64,000 nt of DNA from Chrysaora quinquecirrha (lineage: Eukaryota; Cnidaria; Scyphozoa; Semaeostomeae; Pelagiidae). The position numbers and the translations under genes were made by a program. The notes beneath the pieces were generated by a model. It made no database searches, was not told the DNA's origin, and saw only the letters and a list, made by a program, of their open reading frames with translations. The DNA is taken from positions 4,921,832 through 4,985,831 of the forward strand of contig JACTAT010000002.1 in assembly GCA_014526335.1 (NCBI GenBank), written 5' to 3'. This document shows positions 1 to 13,498 of this stretch, piece after piece. Numbering within the stretch: the stretch's first letter is position 1; each line of letters starts with the position of its first letter.

Positions 1-3000
1 GTGCATACAATACAAAAGATAACACGCCCTATATAATTATGCACAGTCGCAAATCTTTAGAAGATGACACTAGAAACTCCAATGTTAGTCTTTAATGTGT
101 AAACTGGCCAGAAATCAGAGGAAAACCTTGTCCTTGTCAGATTGTCCCGCTATTGGACAAGAGAAAAGGAAAATAAAAAATTATTCGTAAAAATTACCTC
201 AAATTCGTCTCTATTATTTTCGTCATTTGGCGAATCGCTTTTACGAGGCCTCCAACCGGGAGTTAGAATTTCTTTGTATTGAGGTTTTTCCAATCGAGTT
301 GATGATGAGATTGAATAAGGAATAACAATATTATTGATATCGTATTCACTGCTAGGCCTGTTCTTCTTTTTGACAAGTTGTGAAAGTGAAGGTGATGGAT
401 AACTTGAAGACAAGATGTGATTATCAGTCACTGGTGTAGATGGTCTTGATTCACCACTTCCACTGCTGGGAGCACGAAGACTGCTCGCTCGCTTTTGTAG
501 TTGCGAAGCTAAAAGCAGACAAAATAGTTATAATTAACGAATTACTAATTCTATTCTTCGTAGACTTGGTAGATTAAGAATTCTATTTGGAATTGCGATA
601 AACAGCGGAAACTTTTTCGGGCATACTAAAAAGCTTTTTTCGTCTGACACTCCTCAGAGTATGAACGTCAGAAACAGACCGAAACAATGAACTAAGGCGG
701 AATATATAAAGAATTCCATTTGCTTCAGCTAGAACTCCATTAACAGTAAGTTGGGTAGGTTTGGTGAAATGCTGTTTTTAGCGCTAGTCGTTAGGATTTT
801 AGAGGCAGTGACCACCCTCAGTGCAATTGATAAGGTCGGTCTTGCCTTGGTATTGCAAAAATGATGGCTGAGTGAATAACACCTCAAAAATTAGCCACAC
901 CAGCCGGCAATAGAAATGGATGGTTGTTGGTACTGGAAAACAGCTGGAAAACAACCATAAACTATACTGCTCCTATCAACTCCAAACAGTAGGTAAAAAC
1001 AAAACAATGTAATGACAATCATTAATAAAACATCAGAAAATATATAGACGAAAAATCATAAGACATTAAACCTGCACTTAAAGCTGCTGCTCTTTTCTTC
1101 GGCAGTGGACTTTCTTCAAACTCAGAATCTTCAAGTGCATTTTTTGATGCTCGTTTCTGGCGTTTTCTGTCTAATCTCATTTTAGCAGAATCTTAGGGAA
1201 AAATAAAAATATGGGTTAACAAAGGATCAGTTGCGAATCTCCAAGCTTTCAAGCCATGAAAGTAGATGTATAACAGAAAACCGTCTTGAGAGTGTTAATT
1301 CTCCAAGAACGGGCAGAAAATACAAAATGGATAATGCACTGACATCATCGTGCTTGGAGAGTGTGAGAAGTTCTTTGATACTTGACCATGGTGCAGGACT
1401 GTTTAATTAAGCTTCCGAAAGTAGTTTGAGATAAATCATCCTGCTCAGTTCACACTTTCAAAGCACTCTTAGACGTGCTTCTTTGCGGAGTTTCGGAAAA
1501 ACAACAGCTTCCTTGCTATACTGCTTTTAGAAGAGCAGAGTCGAGAATAGCCTATTAGACATCATGATCAATGCTGATGGTAGCAGTTAGTCACCTTGAT
1601 GCATAATACATCAAAAGCAATCACAAGTATAACAAGTAAGTAATGAACAACAGTAGGTTAGTCTTTTACTTGTAGTTGCAGCAGCATTTGATGCAAGTTT
1701 TGATGTTGAATGCTTGTTCTTTGTAACATCTTTTTTATCAGGCAGCGACCTGAGGGAGAACAAAAAATTTCAGTGTATAAATATGAGCAAACTTGGCTTT
1801 ACTACATCTAATAGTCAACAATATATTATTTTATGCAGCAACGCCTGCTTGTATATTGGGATATCAGTGACATAGCCAAGGGTGGTCCAGGGGCAGCTAC
1901 CCTCCCAATCATTGCAAAGATGTGCTTTGCATATGGGCTAAATTTGACAATCAATTGTCCCAGGGTGCAACTTTATTATTTTTTCTTAAAACCACTTCCT
2001 TGCTCTATCAAGCCTCCAATTTAAGATGTCTGGCTATGCCAATTGGGCATATTGATTGGGACCTACTTTATTTAGGGTAGACTCAGCAGAGTTTGAACTT
2101 ATATTTATTGCAGATATAATTCTAAAACTTGTAGGTTAAATGCAAAATTTTTCTCCACATCGCAGAAGCTTTGGTAGACTATATGTTGGAGATAGAGTAG
2201 GAGATTTAGAGAAATCACTCCAAATAACAAAAGACAGAATGGAGTGCAGAAAAACAAGGACAATAAAACGGTGCTACGGATCTAGTGCCAAGAGAAGAAC
2301 TTTCTTGCTTACTTCTCCAATGGGGATGCTGGTACCAAATTCTTTCTTCCAGTGAATATTTTCTCTTTTCTTAGTACAGATTCAACAACATGAGGAAGTT
2401 GTACATCTGGAGAAATAAAATAGAAATTGCTTATTTCACTATCTAATATATCATTCAAATTGTACATGTACTCTTAAGTAGTGTGACATTTTATCTGGGC
2501 AAGAGATATAGCTAGGGCTGGGCTACATCCCACTTAATTGTTGAATGTTTCATGCCCTAGGTTTGGAGAAATAAAAACTTGCTGGGAAGAGAGATATCCC
2601 CGCGTTTTATTATATAAGAAACTGCTGATAAGAAACGAACAAGTAAGATAACAACAATTACATTTACTCCTTGATCAATAACAACAGAGCAATCATGGAC
2701 TCCTTGAAAGTGATCATGTGCCCCTCGATCGAGATTGCAGACCTCTCAATCGATATTGCAAATCTCTTGATAGAACAACGGGATTGGATCAAGGGGCCTA
2801 TCAAAGATGTCACAATCTTGAAGCTCTATTGAGATGTCCTACAATCTTGGCAAAATGCTGAGAGGGTGTTGATCGTCAGTAATTCGAAGCTCAATCAAGT
2901 GTCGATGTTCAACACCAACATTGAGTCTGGGGGAGGGGGTTGTGATGAAATAGCTGCCATTTGAGTGGGTATGCACAAAATCGACATTTCTTGCTTCGAT

Positions 3001-6000
3001 TCCCAGCTATTTTTTGCCAGGATTGTAGATAGAATCGCAAATTGTGCCTGCGGGTTTGATCTTGCAAGGCAATGCTAGATCACACAACAGCAGTACTTTA
3101 ATCAGAAACAGTAATGTAGAATATTTTAAATATATATATAAACTATAAAACAAACCATATTTTGCTGAAAGCTGCTCATGATAATTATGATCCAAATAAA
3201 CAGCTGATAAATTCCCAACCACTCGTCCTGATGCCAAAGATGATGCCTTCTGGCATTGCTTGCAAGGAAATGGTGTTGGCAAATTAGGACATTGAGGCAC
3301 CTCAATACCTCTCTTGAGCTTTCTTCTTACATACTGATGCTTCGGCAACCGATTTGCAGGCAGAGTTCTTGCCCCAGAAACTTTTTCATACTTGATCTCA
3401 TTCTTTGCTTGCATAGATAGATCCTTTGCCAGACCATTCTTGTGAATTTGAAGCTTGGCAAAGATATTATTCTGTGACACATCACTGTTCAGATCTCTTT
3501 TACCAAGAAGGTCATCATCATCATCTGCCTGGCTCTGGGGCTCCGCTGGTGGAGTTATTGGATGTTTAATTTCTTCAAGAATAAGATGGTTTCTTGATGA
3601 TTTTACTTGTTGATAAAAGTCTCCATATTTCTTTATCTTGTGACTCAGATCTGCTATTTGAGCCTGAATCCATGTACACATAGAACCAATCTTTACTCTG
3701 TCTTTTAGCCACACTTCATCGATTCTTTTTCTTGTCCTATGCAAAAAATTAGAGCATCATCATTATTTACAGCTCATAGCGAGAAAACTAAAGATTGTTT
3801 TAATGTAACTATTCTAAGATATTTAGAACAATTAGCAAATCAGTATTGAAGCACATTTCTGATGACTGTGTTGTATGTGTTGCAATTCACTCATTTGACT
3901 CTCTTGCACAGAGATGCCAGAAGCAAGGCATTGGGGCACCAGGCAGAGGGGGCAGAGGGGGTAGAAGTAATACATTCAGGGCAAAATAGGAAAATAAAAA
4001 ATCTTCCCAATTTTCATAAGGGCAATGGGGGAAGGGGCAATTGCCCTGCTGCCCTTTTGCTTCCAATGCCCCTGCTCTTTTACCCTCAGCTGGATTCTCT
4101 ATTGCTTTTGCAGCAATCTTTTAAGAATCCTTTTGTTTTAATAGGAATCTTGTATCCTTTTTGAGGAGTTCAATGCCCTCACTGTTGTTTACACAGAGAA
4201 ATGGAATATAAGGACAAGCATCTAAACATAGCAAGAGTTGCAGAATGATTTCTTATAAAAAAATTGGTATAGCCATTGACCAAGGTGTTTGTAATATCAA
4301 ATGCAAAGAAATGATGCCTCAGAACTACTGACACTGCAAAATGTATGAGCTTTGAGCAACAGTGGTTTTGGGGGCATTATAGGGAGAAAAATCACCCCAA
4401 CAGTCTGAGGGGCTTTAGGGGTCCTAATGCACCCTTCTTAGCAATTATCACCTCATAAAAAATTTCAACTGGTACTATATTCATTTTTATTTTGTTTATT
4501 CCTCCAAAACAAATTCACTCCAAAGACAATACATTGAAAAAACCATCCATTCAATTATTGCAAGAATCAATTTCCTCTGTACAGTCATTCAAACAACAGT
4601 GAGAATTAAACAAAGACAAAAGTGCAGGATACAAAGTGCCAAACATTGCCCCAATAATAGCTTGGAGAAAGTATTCAAGGTTTTGAATGAGTTTGAATAA
4701 TATTACATTGATGTAATGATAATACCAATATTCAGTCATGCAGAGAAACCAAAGAAAGAAACAATGGGCTTTTGTTGGTGTTTCACTACTATGACTGCAG
4801 TAGACTAAATATAAGTATTTTCCAAAAATACATATTTTTGCTTTGGTCAATGTTCCAATTCATTATCCTAGTTTGTTAAAATGCTGTTCGTTATTGTTTT
4901 GTTTTGTTTTTAATTATTCTTAAATCATAATTTTTGCTATGTTTTTTATACGAGGACGTAACTTCAAGTTTCAAGTCATTAATATAAAATTGAAAAAATT
5001 GAAATATCTATATCTTTTGTTTGATGTTTTTTACATCTAGGACTTCATTTTTGCAACAGCCCATCAACAAAATTAATATTTTCAGGTATAACAGGTGGAT
5101 CTTGTGAGCAGATTGGCAATATCACAGAAGGATAATGTCATGGCAACTCTTCACCACATTTCAAGATCCTGCTTCCTTACTAACAGCCACTAGACATGAG
5201 TTGTCTTAAAATATCATCAAGTTATGTATGTCAACTCAATTTAGAGGAAGATAGCAGCTGTTTGTTGACAGAGTAGTAGGTGGATGTTTCAACATGACAG
5301 TTTTGTACAATAAGTTTTGCATATGTTGTTTTATGATATGATAAATATTTTTAGCTTTATTGTTAGTAATTGTAGACTTAACTTCTTTTGTTTTAGGTTT
5401 GTATTAGCTGTTTTTTATACTCTTATATTAAATTTAGCTACTTTGTTACACCAACTTAAAAGAAAGTGATTAAAAAAAAAGTCAGTCTGGAAAACAGCGA
5501 TTTTTGAAGACTTTTTTGCTCTAGTGCAATAAAAGGCCACACTGAGTATTGCATTTTCACATTGGAGCTTACCAATAGAAAAATAGGCTAAGAATACAAT
5601 GGAACAATAGAGAAATGCTCTTGCACACCTGAGATCTAGTTGAAAAAGTGTAGGGACAAGATTTAGAGGGCACAATGATTCAGGGGGCAAACCCCTTTAA
5701 AATTGTGGGAGGCTGTGGAAGTTCCCAAGCATTCTTGAAATACTCTGAAGGGGTGTTAATTTTTCTATGTTGCAGACAAATACATTTGCATCAATGAAAA
5801 AGCTTATAACAAAATTATTCTCTATGTTGCTCAAAACCCCTTGTTAAATATTTTGATCAATTTCCTTATAGAATGTGAATAACTTCTTGCCTTCTGTTAA
5901 TGAGATAGAGGGGTTTAAAGGAGGGCATTAAATTTGGGAGATGCTGCACATTGAACTCACAATATACTTTTCTTAGTGCCTTTCTTTGACCGAAAGAATA

Positions 6001-7578
6001 GTATACTGCTAAGCAACAGAGCTTATCTTCCTCCACAAGATCCAAAATGGGTGTGGCAATGGGGCATGGTCACACAATTTTGAGGGTAACAGAGTTACCA
6101 GTTGTTTAGATGATACCTCTGAAAAACAGTGCAGTTGACCTTTTCACTGGACAACCTATAGAAAATTTGGATGGTACAGTAGCTATGCTGGTAATACTTT
6201 GGGAGTATTTTTGGTGGTTAAGATGGTAGCAGGTCTATTTGCTCAACCTCTGATTTACTTTGACAAGAGTCATCAGACCAAGAATCCAGTCTGGGGAGTA
6301 TGTCAGTTCTCAATGAGATCTCGTGTGTGGAAGCACTTTTCAATTGTTCTTTTCAATTGTTCTATTGATTATTTTCTATTGTTCTTTTGTTTATGGGTTC
6401 ACATGCCAAACTCCTTGACCACATGGACCCAAGATCTGTTTCTAATCTTTTGACAATATGGTTTTATAAAGGACTTTACCATGGTCAGTAAACAACTGAC
6501 CAAATCAAAATTAATTAATATATTGCAAACTCAATGACTTACTATTTAAAGACTTACCCCTTTTGAGCCTGTTTTTGATTTTGAACCATTTTAGAAGGCA
6601 TTTCAACATCATCATCACAATCTGATTCAGGGTCTGTGGCATTTGGGTCATTCAGACTTCTTAGATCTTCAATCTCATTTGCCAAAATGTTAAAAGTTTC
6701 TTTTCTGCTTTCCAATGGGACTTTGTCTAATTTCGTTTCCCGGCTGGGAGGCGTTGCCAATGCGGATCCACACAAAAACTGCTGACTCTTCAAGCACGTG
6801 GACAGGGGTGAGTCATTTGTTTTCAAAATATTTACAAGTTGACTTGGCTGCCGGACCGGATTTGAATTTCCTAGATTTCTCAGTGATTTATTATTAAAAT
6901 TCTGTTTATCTGCTGAATTAAATGAATTTTTGAAGATTTCTGCGTCATGTTTCTGTCGTGGGTCATTTGATATTCGGAGTGTGTAATCCATCAGTTGGGC
7001 CTGTTTCTTCACATGTGTGATAAGACGATTCGCTTGAAAATCTCTAAGCTTCTCTCGTAGTGATCTAGCTCGACGATCTAAAGATTGCAACTTTGCATTA
7101 GTTTTCATAGATCTGTCTTTTAAAACTGCATAAGAAGTGAATTTATTCAGATTTTGGCTTTTGACGAGCTCCACTTTCGCGCCGTCTGCTTCCTTCGAAG
7201 CACATGTCGCGGAGGAATTTTGTTCTAAACTTTCTTCACCGCATTGTGTTTCGATTTTCGGACTGGACGATGGGACGATTGCATCATTATTTTGATCGTT
7301 CATGATTTCGTCTGAAATATTATTTAAATCTGAAGATTTTTCTTCGTCCAAATCGCTATTTTCCGTGCAGTTATCTGTATTTGTTAGCGAGTTTCTGCGG
7401 CCTGAATTTGTTGTCAATTTCGTTTGTGCGGTGCAGCCCGTGTTGAAATCTTTATCAAATACTTCTCGACTGCTTGCAAGATTACTTATATTATCGAGAA
7501 TTTTGGAATTAATAAACTTGATTTTCTATCTTGACTTTGCGATACATTCGCATTTGCCTCCATCAAAGCGGGCGCCAT
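1..7578 (-). CDS. KANSL1: KANSL1-like NSL complex subunit (3' end outside window)
   Basis: Scaffold subunit of the nuclear NSL (KAT8/MOF) histone acetyltransferase complex. Coding exons, in order of transcription: 7578-6558, 3736-3156, 2406-2313, 1749-1670, 1191-1072, 508-198. All junction phases agree, and they give about 736 codons once one base is restored. The start ATG at 7578 gives MAPAL, as near the human KANSL1 N-terminus. A helical block around residues 140-175 follows. The second exon has the family's W-x-W-x-Q-A-like stretch (SMCTWIQAQIADL) and a Cys-x2-Cys motif (CKQC). The last exon carries the PEHE-domain core YDINNIVIPYS and KPQYKEILTPGW, which recruits MOF in known homologues. 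The exon at 198 ends in a good donor, so the C-terminus lies beyond the window. The frame from MAPAL only joins the rest if one A is added to the minus-strand A run at 7501-7504; without this a stop follows. Family assignment is firm; the first-exon frame is inferred. Confidence 0.88.
600..765 (-). repeat. GCATTTCGACC/TTAGTCAA repeat, copy 1
   Basis: Dispersed repeat in a KANSL1 intron. It shares CTCAGAGTATGAACGTCAGA and GAACTAAGGCGGAA with copies at 24.8, 40.5 and 50.1-50.5 kb. It contains no coding capacity. Confidence 0.75.
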
Positions 7579-8344
7579 GAATATCTTGAAGTCTCGAGCG
7601 CCATGCACAAGAACGCTGAAATATGCAAGGGTGAGACCAAGCAATTTGATTGAGGAACAGGTTTACGGCGACAAAAACTACGATAATATATTTCCAATTA
7701 AATTTCTCCCTTTGAAATTAACGAAGTCTGATCAAGCTAGTTTAGTTGCATCTTTCCATGAAATTTGTTTCAGTTGAGTGTATAAGATTCATAAGAAATT
7801 CTCCATAGTTTTCTAGTTGAATTTTGAGGTGCCGAGGGCTCGAGCACGTGACCGCCACGGTTTCAAGACTGAGTTGGATTTCGTTTGTCTTCAAAGAGCG
7901 AGAATCTTTCGCATTTATTTTGCAGAAAACCACAGCAACAGCCTTGTGCTTCATGGAATTATCTTCCGATATGATTCAGCGAATATATCAGCATATATTC
8001 ATAACTTTTCATTTGAGTTTTGCTTGTAAAATCGACGAATTTCAAGCACAATTTCCAACTGTCATGGCGGCTGGTTATTGTACAAACATCGCCTTCTTTC
8101 GACACAAGTCAGCTTTACGTAATCCATTCGTGAAGAAATCCACGCATGCGCTAAAATCTGACGATTTAGGCCCAGGCCCTCCATCTTGTCAGCAACAAAT
8201 TCAACTTTTCTGTCTCCACAACCAGTATTTTCGAAGATCAATTCCCGTTTATAAAGAAATTTGGATCTCATTTTTCCAACAATGCATTTTCTGCTTGTTT
8301 TATATCTATTCCCATTTATCAAGCGAGACATGAATGCCATCCAG

Positions 8345-8952
8345 TTATGCTTGTTTATACCTGAAAAATTCGAAAATAAAACTTAAAAAAAGTCTTCACC
8401 AAAAATACCCCTTTTTGAATGGATAAGTATTATGACAGAAAAGCAATTTACTTAGCGTCTTCTTGCTCGTGAAAAGGTCCATTTCCTTCCATCTTGAATA
8501 TTGGCCTGTGTCCCTGAAAAAGTCCTACAGTACCGTACTATACAGTGTACAAGTCTATAGCTTCTATAGGGTTGAAAATGGCACTTCTTTAGAAAAAGTG
8601 AGGTTTCCCTCATCTCTTGATTTCAGCTGATTTTATCCAATTCGGATTACCTGCAATGAAAAAATAAAAATATCATCAAAAAATAACCTCAGGTTTTCAG
8701 ACTATGAAACCAAAGGTCTGAAAAAAGGTCTGAAAAAAGACCTGCCTAGGCCCATTCTATTCTTGGTCTATCACACATATGAAGCTAAAAATTTGTTGTG
8801 ATATGGCAATTTATCCAGATGGCCATAAATTTTCCATTCCGCTTGAAGTTTGTTATCTCATAATAGAAAAATCGATTCTTTGAGCTTCTAGCATTGTTAT
8901 GTATTACATACTTACCTCGGGGTAACTAAAACTTAGGTACCCCATCTCAGCT
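8345..8952 (-). CDS. possible small gene, two or three short exons
   Basis: Unrecognised and weakly supported. On the minus strand an exon 8952-8916 (acceptor AG, donor GTAAGT) could read AEMGYLSFSYPE and join in phase 0 to 8513-8452, which reads GHRPIFKMEGNGPFHEQEDA. That exon has a donor GTAAAT and joins 8360-8345, ending KYKQA-stop. The splice sites and phases agree, but no start exon is secure. An ATG at 9346 (MSASGLNLLFF) close to the POFUT2 promoter is one candidate. The gene would sit between the KANSL1 start and the divergent POFUT2 gene. The same DNA also holds open frames on the plus strand (7824-8333), so coding direction is not settled. Confidence 0.22.
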
Positions 8953-9540
8953 CTGATTTTCTTGTAAATAAACTCTTGAGCATGCGCAGTTTGCCCTATG
9001 TATTCAATTTTCGTGCAAATGATGGACGTTTAAAATCTGTTTGCGACGGCTAAAAATATCAAAAATTAAATTCTTATTATTCCTCAGAATAAATAAAAGA
9101 AAACTGAAATTTCAGTCTTTCTTGAAGCATTTTTTATAATATTTCACACCCCGTTGCCATGACGACTTTGCTGCGTGGTAAGTAAGGGAAAGGGAAGAGG
9201 AAAATTGCTTTGAATTTTGTATAATATGAAATTTCGGATAAAATAAATAGTAAATTTTGCACAAATTCGCTAGTTTGCTTTTGAATCGACGGGGTATCTA
9301 AAAAGCCAACTGTAAAGAAGAGTAAGTTTAGGCCCGAAGCAGACATTTTGAAAAAAAATTTTTGTTGCCAGAGGGGTGAAAAAGAGGCTGAAACAAAATG
9401 CTAGCTTTTAGCGGGAAAACAAAACGTGTCTTTCTCACTTGAACAAAGAGAAAAGCCGCGAAAGGAGAAGTGATTTTCTTCTCTCAATTACTTTTACTTT
9501 TTCGGTGTTTTTTTTCCAGAGATCATTGGTGTTTTGCATT

Positions 9541-12500
9541 ATGGATATCAAACTTTATTATAAATTGGCATTTATTTTGATTATTCAAGTTATTTTTATT
9601 CGATTATTGACTGGTAACCAGAATGATGATGACAAGAATGAAGATGACGATTCAGAAAATGTAAATAATGAAAAATATTTCGAGGCAAATGGTCCAGCGA
9701 GTGTTAAAATTGGACAGAAAATCAACGAAACTGTAGCATCATCGACAAGATATCTAATTTATGGTGTAAACCCTGGCGAAGGTTTAATCTACGGAGAGAT
9801 GTGTACGTTCGGGTTGCTAATCTGATAAAACATTTAAGAGAAATTGGGAAGACTTTGTTCTTGTTTTGCCCCCTGGAGACACCTTTATCATTGGAGATCA
9901 AACAGGGAGCAAAATGGAGTTCCATGGAAGAAGTTTTTTGCTGTTGATCAACTAAACAAATATATTCCTGTAATGGAGTTTGATGATTACGTAAGAATGA
10001 ATGGAAATGCTGGAATAGATTTGATTGCTTATTTACAAAGGCATCCAGATGGTTTCAAGAATGGCTGGGAGGAAAAAATTGAAGAAGGAAAATGCACAAA
10101 TGATCCTGTTTACTGGAAAGATGGGGACAAGTATCACGGGAATTTCTGGGGGCTTGGACATGTCTATGGCAGAGATTTTAAATGCATTTCTGTCCAAGGC
10201 ACAGCTAAGATTCTGACTGAATTCCTTCAGAAATCAAAAGCAAGGTTCGGATGATTCTTGAGATTGCCTTTACTGATATGAATTAGAGGATAGAATGCAG
10301 TTAAGTGGGCAGTCATTGCAAGCAAACTCAATTTAGGGCTCCGGAAACTGGTTAGGTTAAGAGTTAGGATTAGGGGTACAGTTTTGCATTTTGCAGTCAG
10401 GGACGTAGGGTAGAGGGTCAGTTTTTGTATTAGAATGCATATATTGCCCTCTAAACTGTACTCATATCTAAATTAAGTAGAGAAAATAACAAAAAAAATG
10501 AAGAGCAAACGGTTGAAATTTGAAATGAATACTGGTGCTTTACCTGTTTTTGCCATGCAGGAAATGCCAGAGATGAAACAATAGAACAATAGAAAGAGCA
10601 ATGGAGAATTAATCTTTCACGACATAAATCTTAAGCACCAAGTGCATGAAACAAAGCAACAAATTGCACAAACACTTTTCGAAATTATTATTTATGGGAC
10701 ATTATATCTTGATGTTTTTGTTTTCTAGGTCTATTTTTGTAGATAGATTTGAAGAAGTGCTTCATTCTGACTATGGAGGCTCAGAATTTTGGCAGGTTAG
10801 TCAAAGATGATACTGTTATAGGGTTGAAGATCTAGAAGGGCTGGATTCATCCTTGACCAAGTTGCATATTTTTGGGGGGTTTTTCCATGGTGGTTAACTT
10901 GTTTCTTTTTGATAAAGAAGGTTTCTGGGCGAAACATCTGTAAGCCACGGGCTAATTCTTTGATTGTTCAAACAAAAGGCAATAGTTAGCACCAGTGTCA
11001 CAAGCTTGAAATGCAATTCCCAAAATTCCAGTCAACATAATCCTCCAAATTTTTGTGCCAAACAGACGCAAATCTGCATTACCTAAAAAGAAGATAAATT
11101 TACTTTTGAAGGGTTCTGTCCCCTGAGAACCATATCTTGTGAATGAACTGAGGACATAAATCATCCAAGTTTTTAGTTTACTCCAGTGTGAGAAGTCTTG
11201 AAATAATAAATCTTCTAAAAACAACTTTGTTGCCCTGATCTTCTTTGCCCAATTTGTTTCAGGCTAGACGCAGTATGGTATTTGCACGATCCCTACGTAA
11301 AAAGGCAGACCAGTTTAGAGCAGAATACCTCAACTCCACAGATGCCATAGATCAGACTCCATACAATGATAAAAACTGGAGAGAACAAGTTCCAAAAGAT
11401 GGAAGTGCCAAGGGTGGAGAATATCTTTCTGTACACATGAGGAGAGGTGATTTCGTTCTTAGTGGACGAGAAGGTGTTCCATCAATCAAAGCTGTCAAAA
11501 AACAGATTAAAAGTTTGCTGAAAAAGCTGAAATTGGAGAAAGTTTTCTTAGCAACTGATGGAAGTGACAAAGGTAAAAAACTATTTTGTTCAACTTGTGT
11601 GATGCCAAATATCGAGTCCTTTGGCCACGAAAAAGTTCGTTGAATCCTTCCACGCTAATTCAGCCATACTGGTCTTAATTTTTTCCAAAACAAATTCTTT
11701 CAAAAGTACATTTTAGTTGTGGAGCAAGTCTGCAAATCTACAACTGCCACACTAACAACATCCCAATAAAAGTTAATAGGTTGCCAGGGTTAGACAACAA
11801 TAAAATAAGGGCAAACTAATTACCAAGATTAACTATACCCTATCCCCCAATCTACATCCCTGGCTCAAACTGCCAAAAAAGAATTTTATGAAAGAAAACA
11901 TTATCTTTTTCCAATGATATTCATCTTGCGTTACGGAAAACAAGGAGCAAATACAATTAAGTCTTAAATGAAGAATTAAATGCTGAAAACAACATATTGA
12001 CGGGTTTTATAATAAAACAGCAGCATCAAGCGTAAAACGCTGTCAAAATTTTGTGGCTTCATCCGCGCATCTGTTTGAAATAACTATTGTTTTCTCGCAA
12101 TGTTGCCACCTGTTTTGTACATGCAATACAATTTTCTGTTGACAGACTTTTCTGTATAGTTGAGAATGAGTCACCAAAAAACATTTAATAAAGCGATTTT
12201 CTTAAAAAAAGATTCTAGAAAACCGCGCAACATTGACGTTTGTGTCAAACTCGATTTCAATCTTGCACGATTGAGAGAGCACCACAAACAATTAATTTAT
12301 ACGGCAGTCCCGAAATGCGAAATCAACACGCCCAGGGATAGACCGGACACAAGATGTCAGGGAAGTTTCAGCTTTATACGAAAATTGCCAGTGAATGCCT
12401 CCGCTGACCCTAGTGCACGCCACTTAAGCCTACTTCGAGCCCCCCGGGGGGTACTTCAATGTTTAAAAGACTAAAGTGCCGCCCAGTTTGTCCAAATCAA

Positions 12501-13498
12501 CCCATGTCTACCGATAAATTCTGTTATTCGTGGTACTCATTTATAGAAAAAACGGCGAAATTTCATACCCATTTGAACCAATAGCTCAAATATTTGAAAC
12601 CAACCTAAGAAAACGCTAAATGCGGCGATGACGCATTTGCGCTGAAAAAGAAACGCATTTACCCGATTTCCACCATAAAATTGACTCTAAATACAAAGAT
12701 TTATCAGGATTTTAAAAGCAATGCATGTCTAAAAGTTTTTACTACTCATGCATGGAAACTCTTTACGAAAAACCAACCCATATGTAGGGAAATTGTCGCT
12801 GAAAAAGTAACCTTTTGGGCGGCATGGGACTTCGAGGTCTTCCGATAAGGGAAGGCGACTTGGTCTACCGATCCGATGCTGCCCAACCAGAAATAATTTG
12901 CACCCATTTCTGTGTTAACGAATAAATTCGACCTGTTTTGTTGCCAATTACACATTTGTTTTATAAGAACACTGAAATTGAAGAAAGCCATGTAATGTTC
13001 TTAATTTTTCCTATTTGAAGGCTTAACATGTTCTTAATTTCTTCAGTTCTTAACATGTTCTGAATTTCCTTGCTTTTTGAAAGCTGTTGTTTTTCAAATT
13101 GGGTGATAGTTGCTACGAAAAGGGATGTTTGTTCTTATATACTTTGTTCTTATAAAAAAAACGTGTAGAAGCTAAGGATTCACCGCAAAATCTAATTCTA
13201 TTTTTTTGTAGAAGTTGAAGAGCTCAGTTCAAAATTAAAAGCCAAAATCATCAGATACAGACCTACAACTGAAGAAATACGCAAATATGGTGATGGCGGG
13301 GTTGCTATAATTGACCAGTGGATAGCTGCTCATGGGCGTTATTTTATTGGCTCGTGTGAGTCGACTTTTTCATTCAGAATTCACGAAGAAAGAGATATAT
13401 TAGGATTCAATCCTGACGTCACTTTCAATTGCTTATGTCCAGATGACAAGATTGGCAAATGCGAACAACCAACCAGATGGCGAGTTCAGTTCACGTGA
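9541..13498 (+). CDS. POFUT2: GDP-fucose protein O-fucosyltransferase 2
   Basis: ER enzyme that adds O-fucose to folded thrombospondin type 1 repeats. Exons 9541-10244, 10729-10795, 11263-11572 and 13212-13498 join in consistent phases (456 residues after correction; the human protein has 429). The N-terminus MDIKLYYKLAFILIIQVIF is a signal peptide or anchor, followed by an acidic spacer. Family landmarks in order: RYLIYGVNPGEG, then the donor-domain start RRDVYVRVANL, LVLPPWRHLYHWRS, SVQGTAKIL, DYGGSEFW, RRSMVFARSLR, the GDP-fucose-binding HMRRGDF, VFLATDGS, DGGVAIIDQW and STFSFRIHEERDILG. The raw sequence has three one-base deletions within about 80 bases, at C9792, G9851 and the C run 9869-9873. 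Together they restore the frame but leave a stop at 9823 and scrambled residues between. A polyadenylation signal AATAAA lies at 13535. The large intron before the last exon holds a MITE. Probably a functional gene with assembly errors; a damaged copy is less likely because everything else is intact. Confidence 0.93.
12957..13167. mobile_element. TTCTTATAA-type MITE (G variant)
   Basis: Begins TGTTTTATAAGAAC and ends GTTCTTATAAAAAAAACGTG plus TA. Inside are repeated GTTCTTAA strings. It lies in the last POFUT2 intron, just before the final exon. Confidence 0.7.

Noticed and set aside
7824..8333. 169-residue plus-strand frame
   Set aside because: No recognisable domain and overlaps the minus-strand small-gene candidate; neither is proven.
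12166..12477. 104-residue frame in the last POFUT2 intron
   Set aside because: No domain, no splice or promoter context; probably chance or an old repeat piece.
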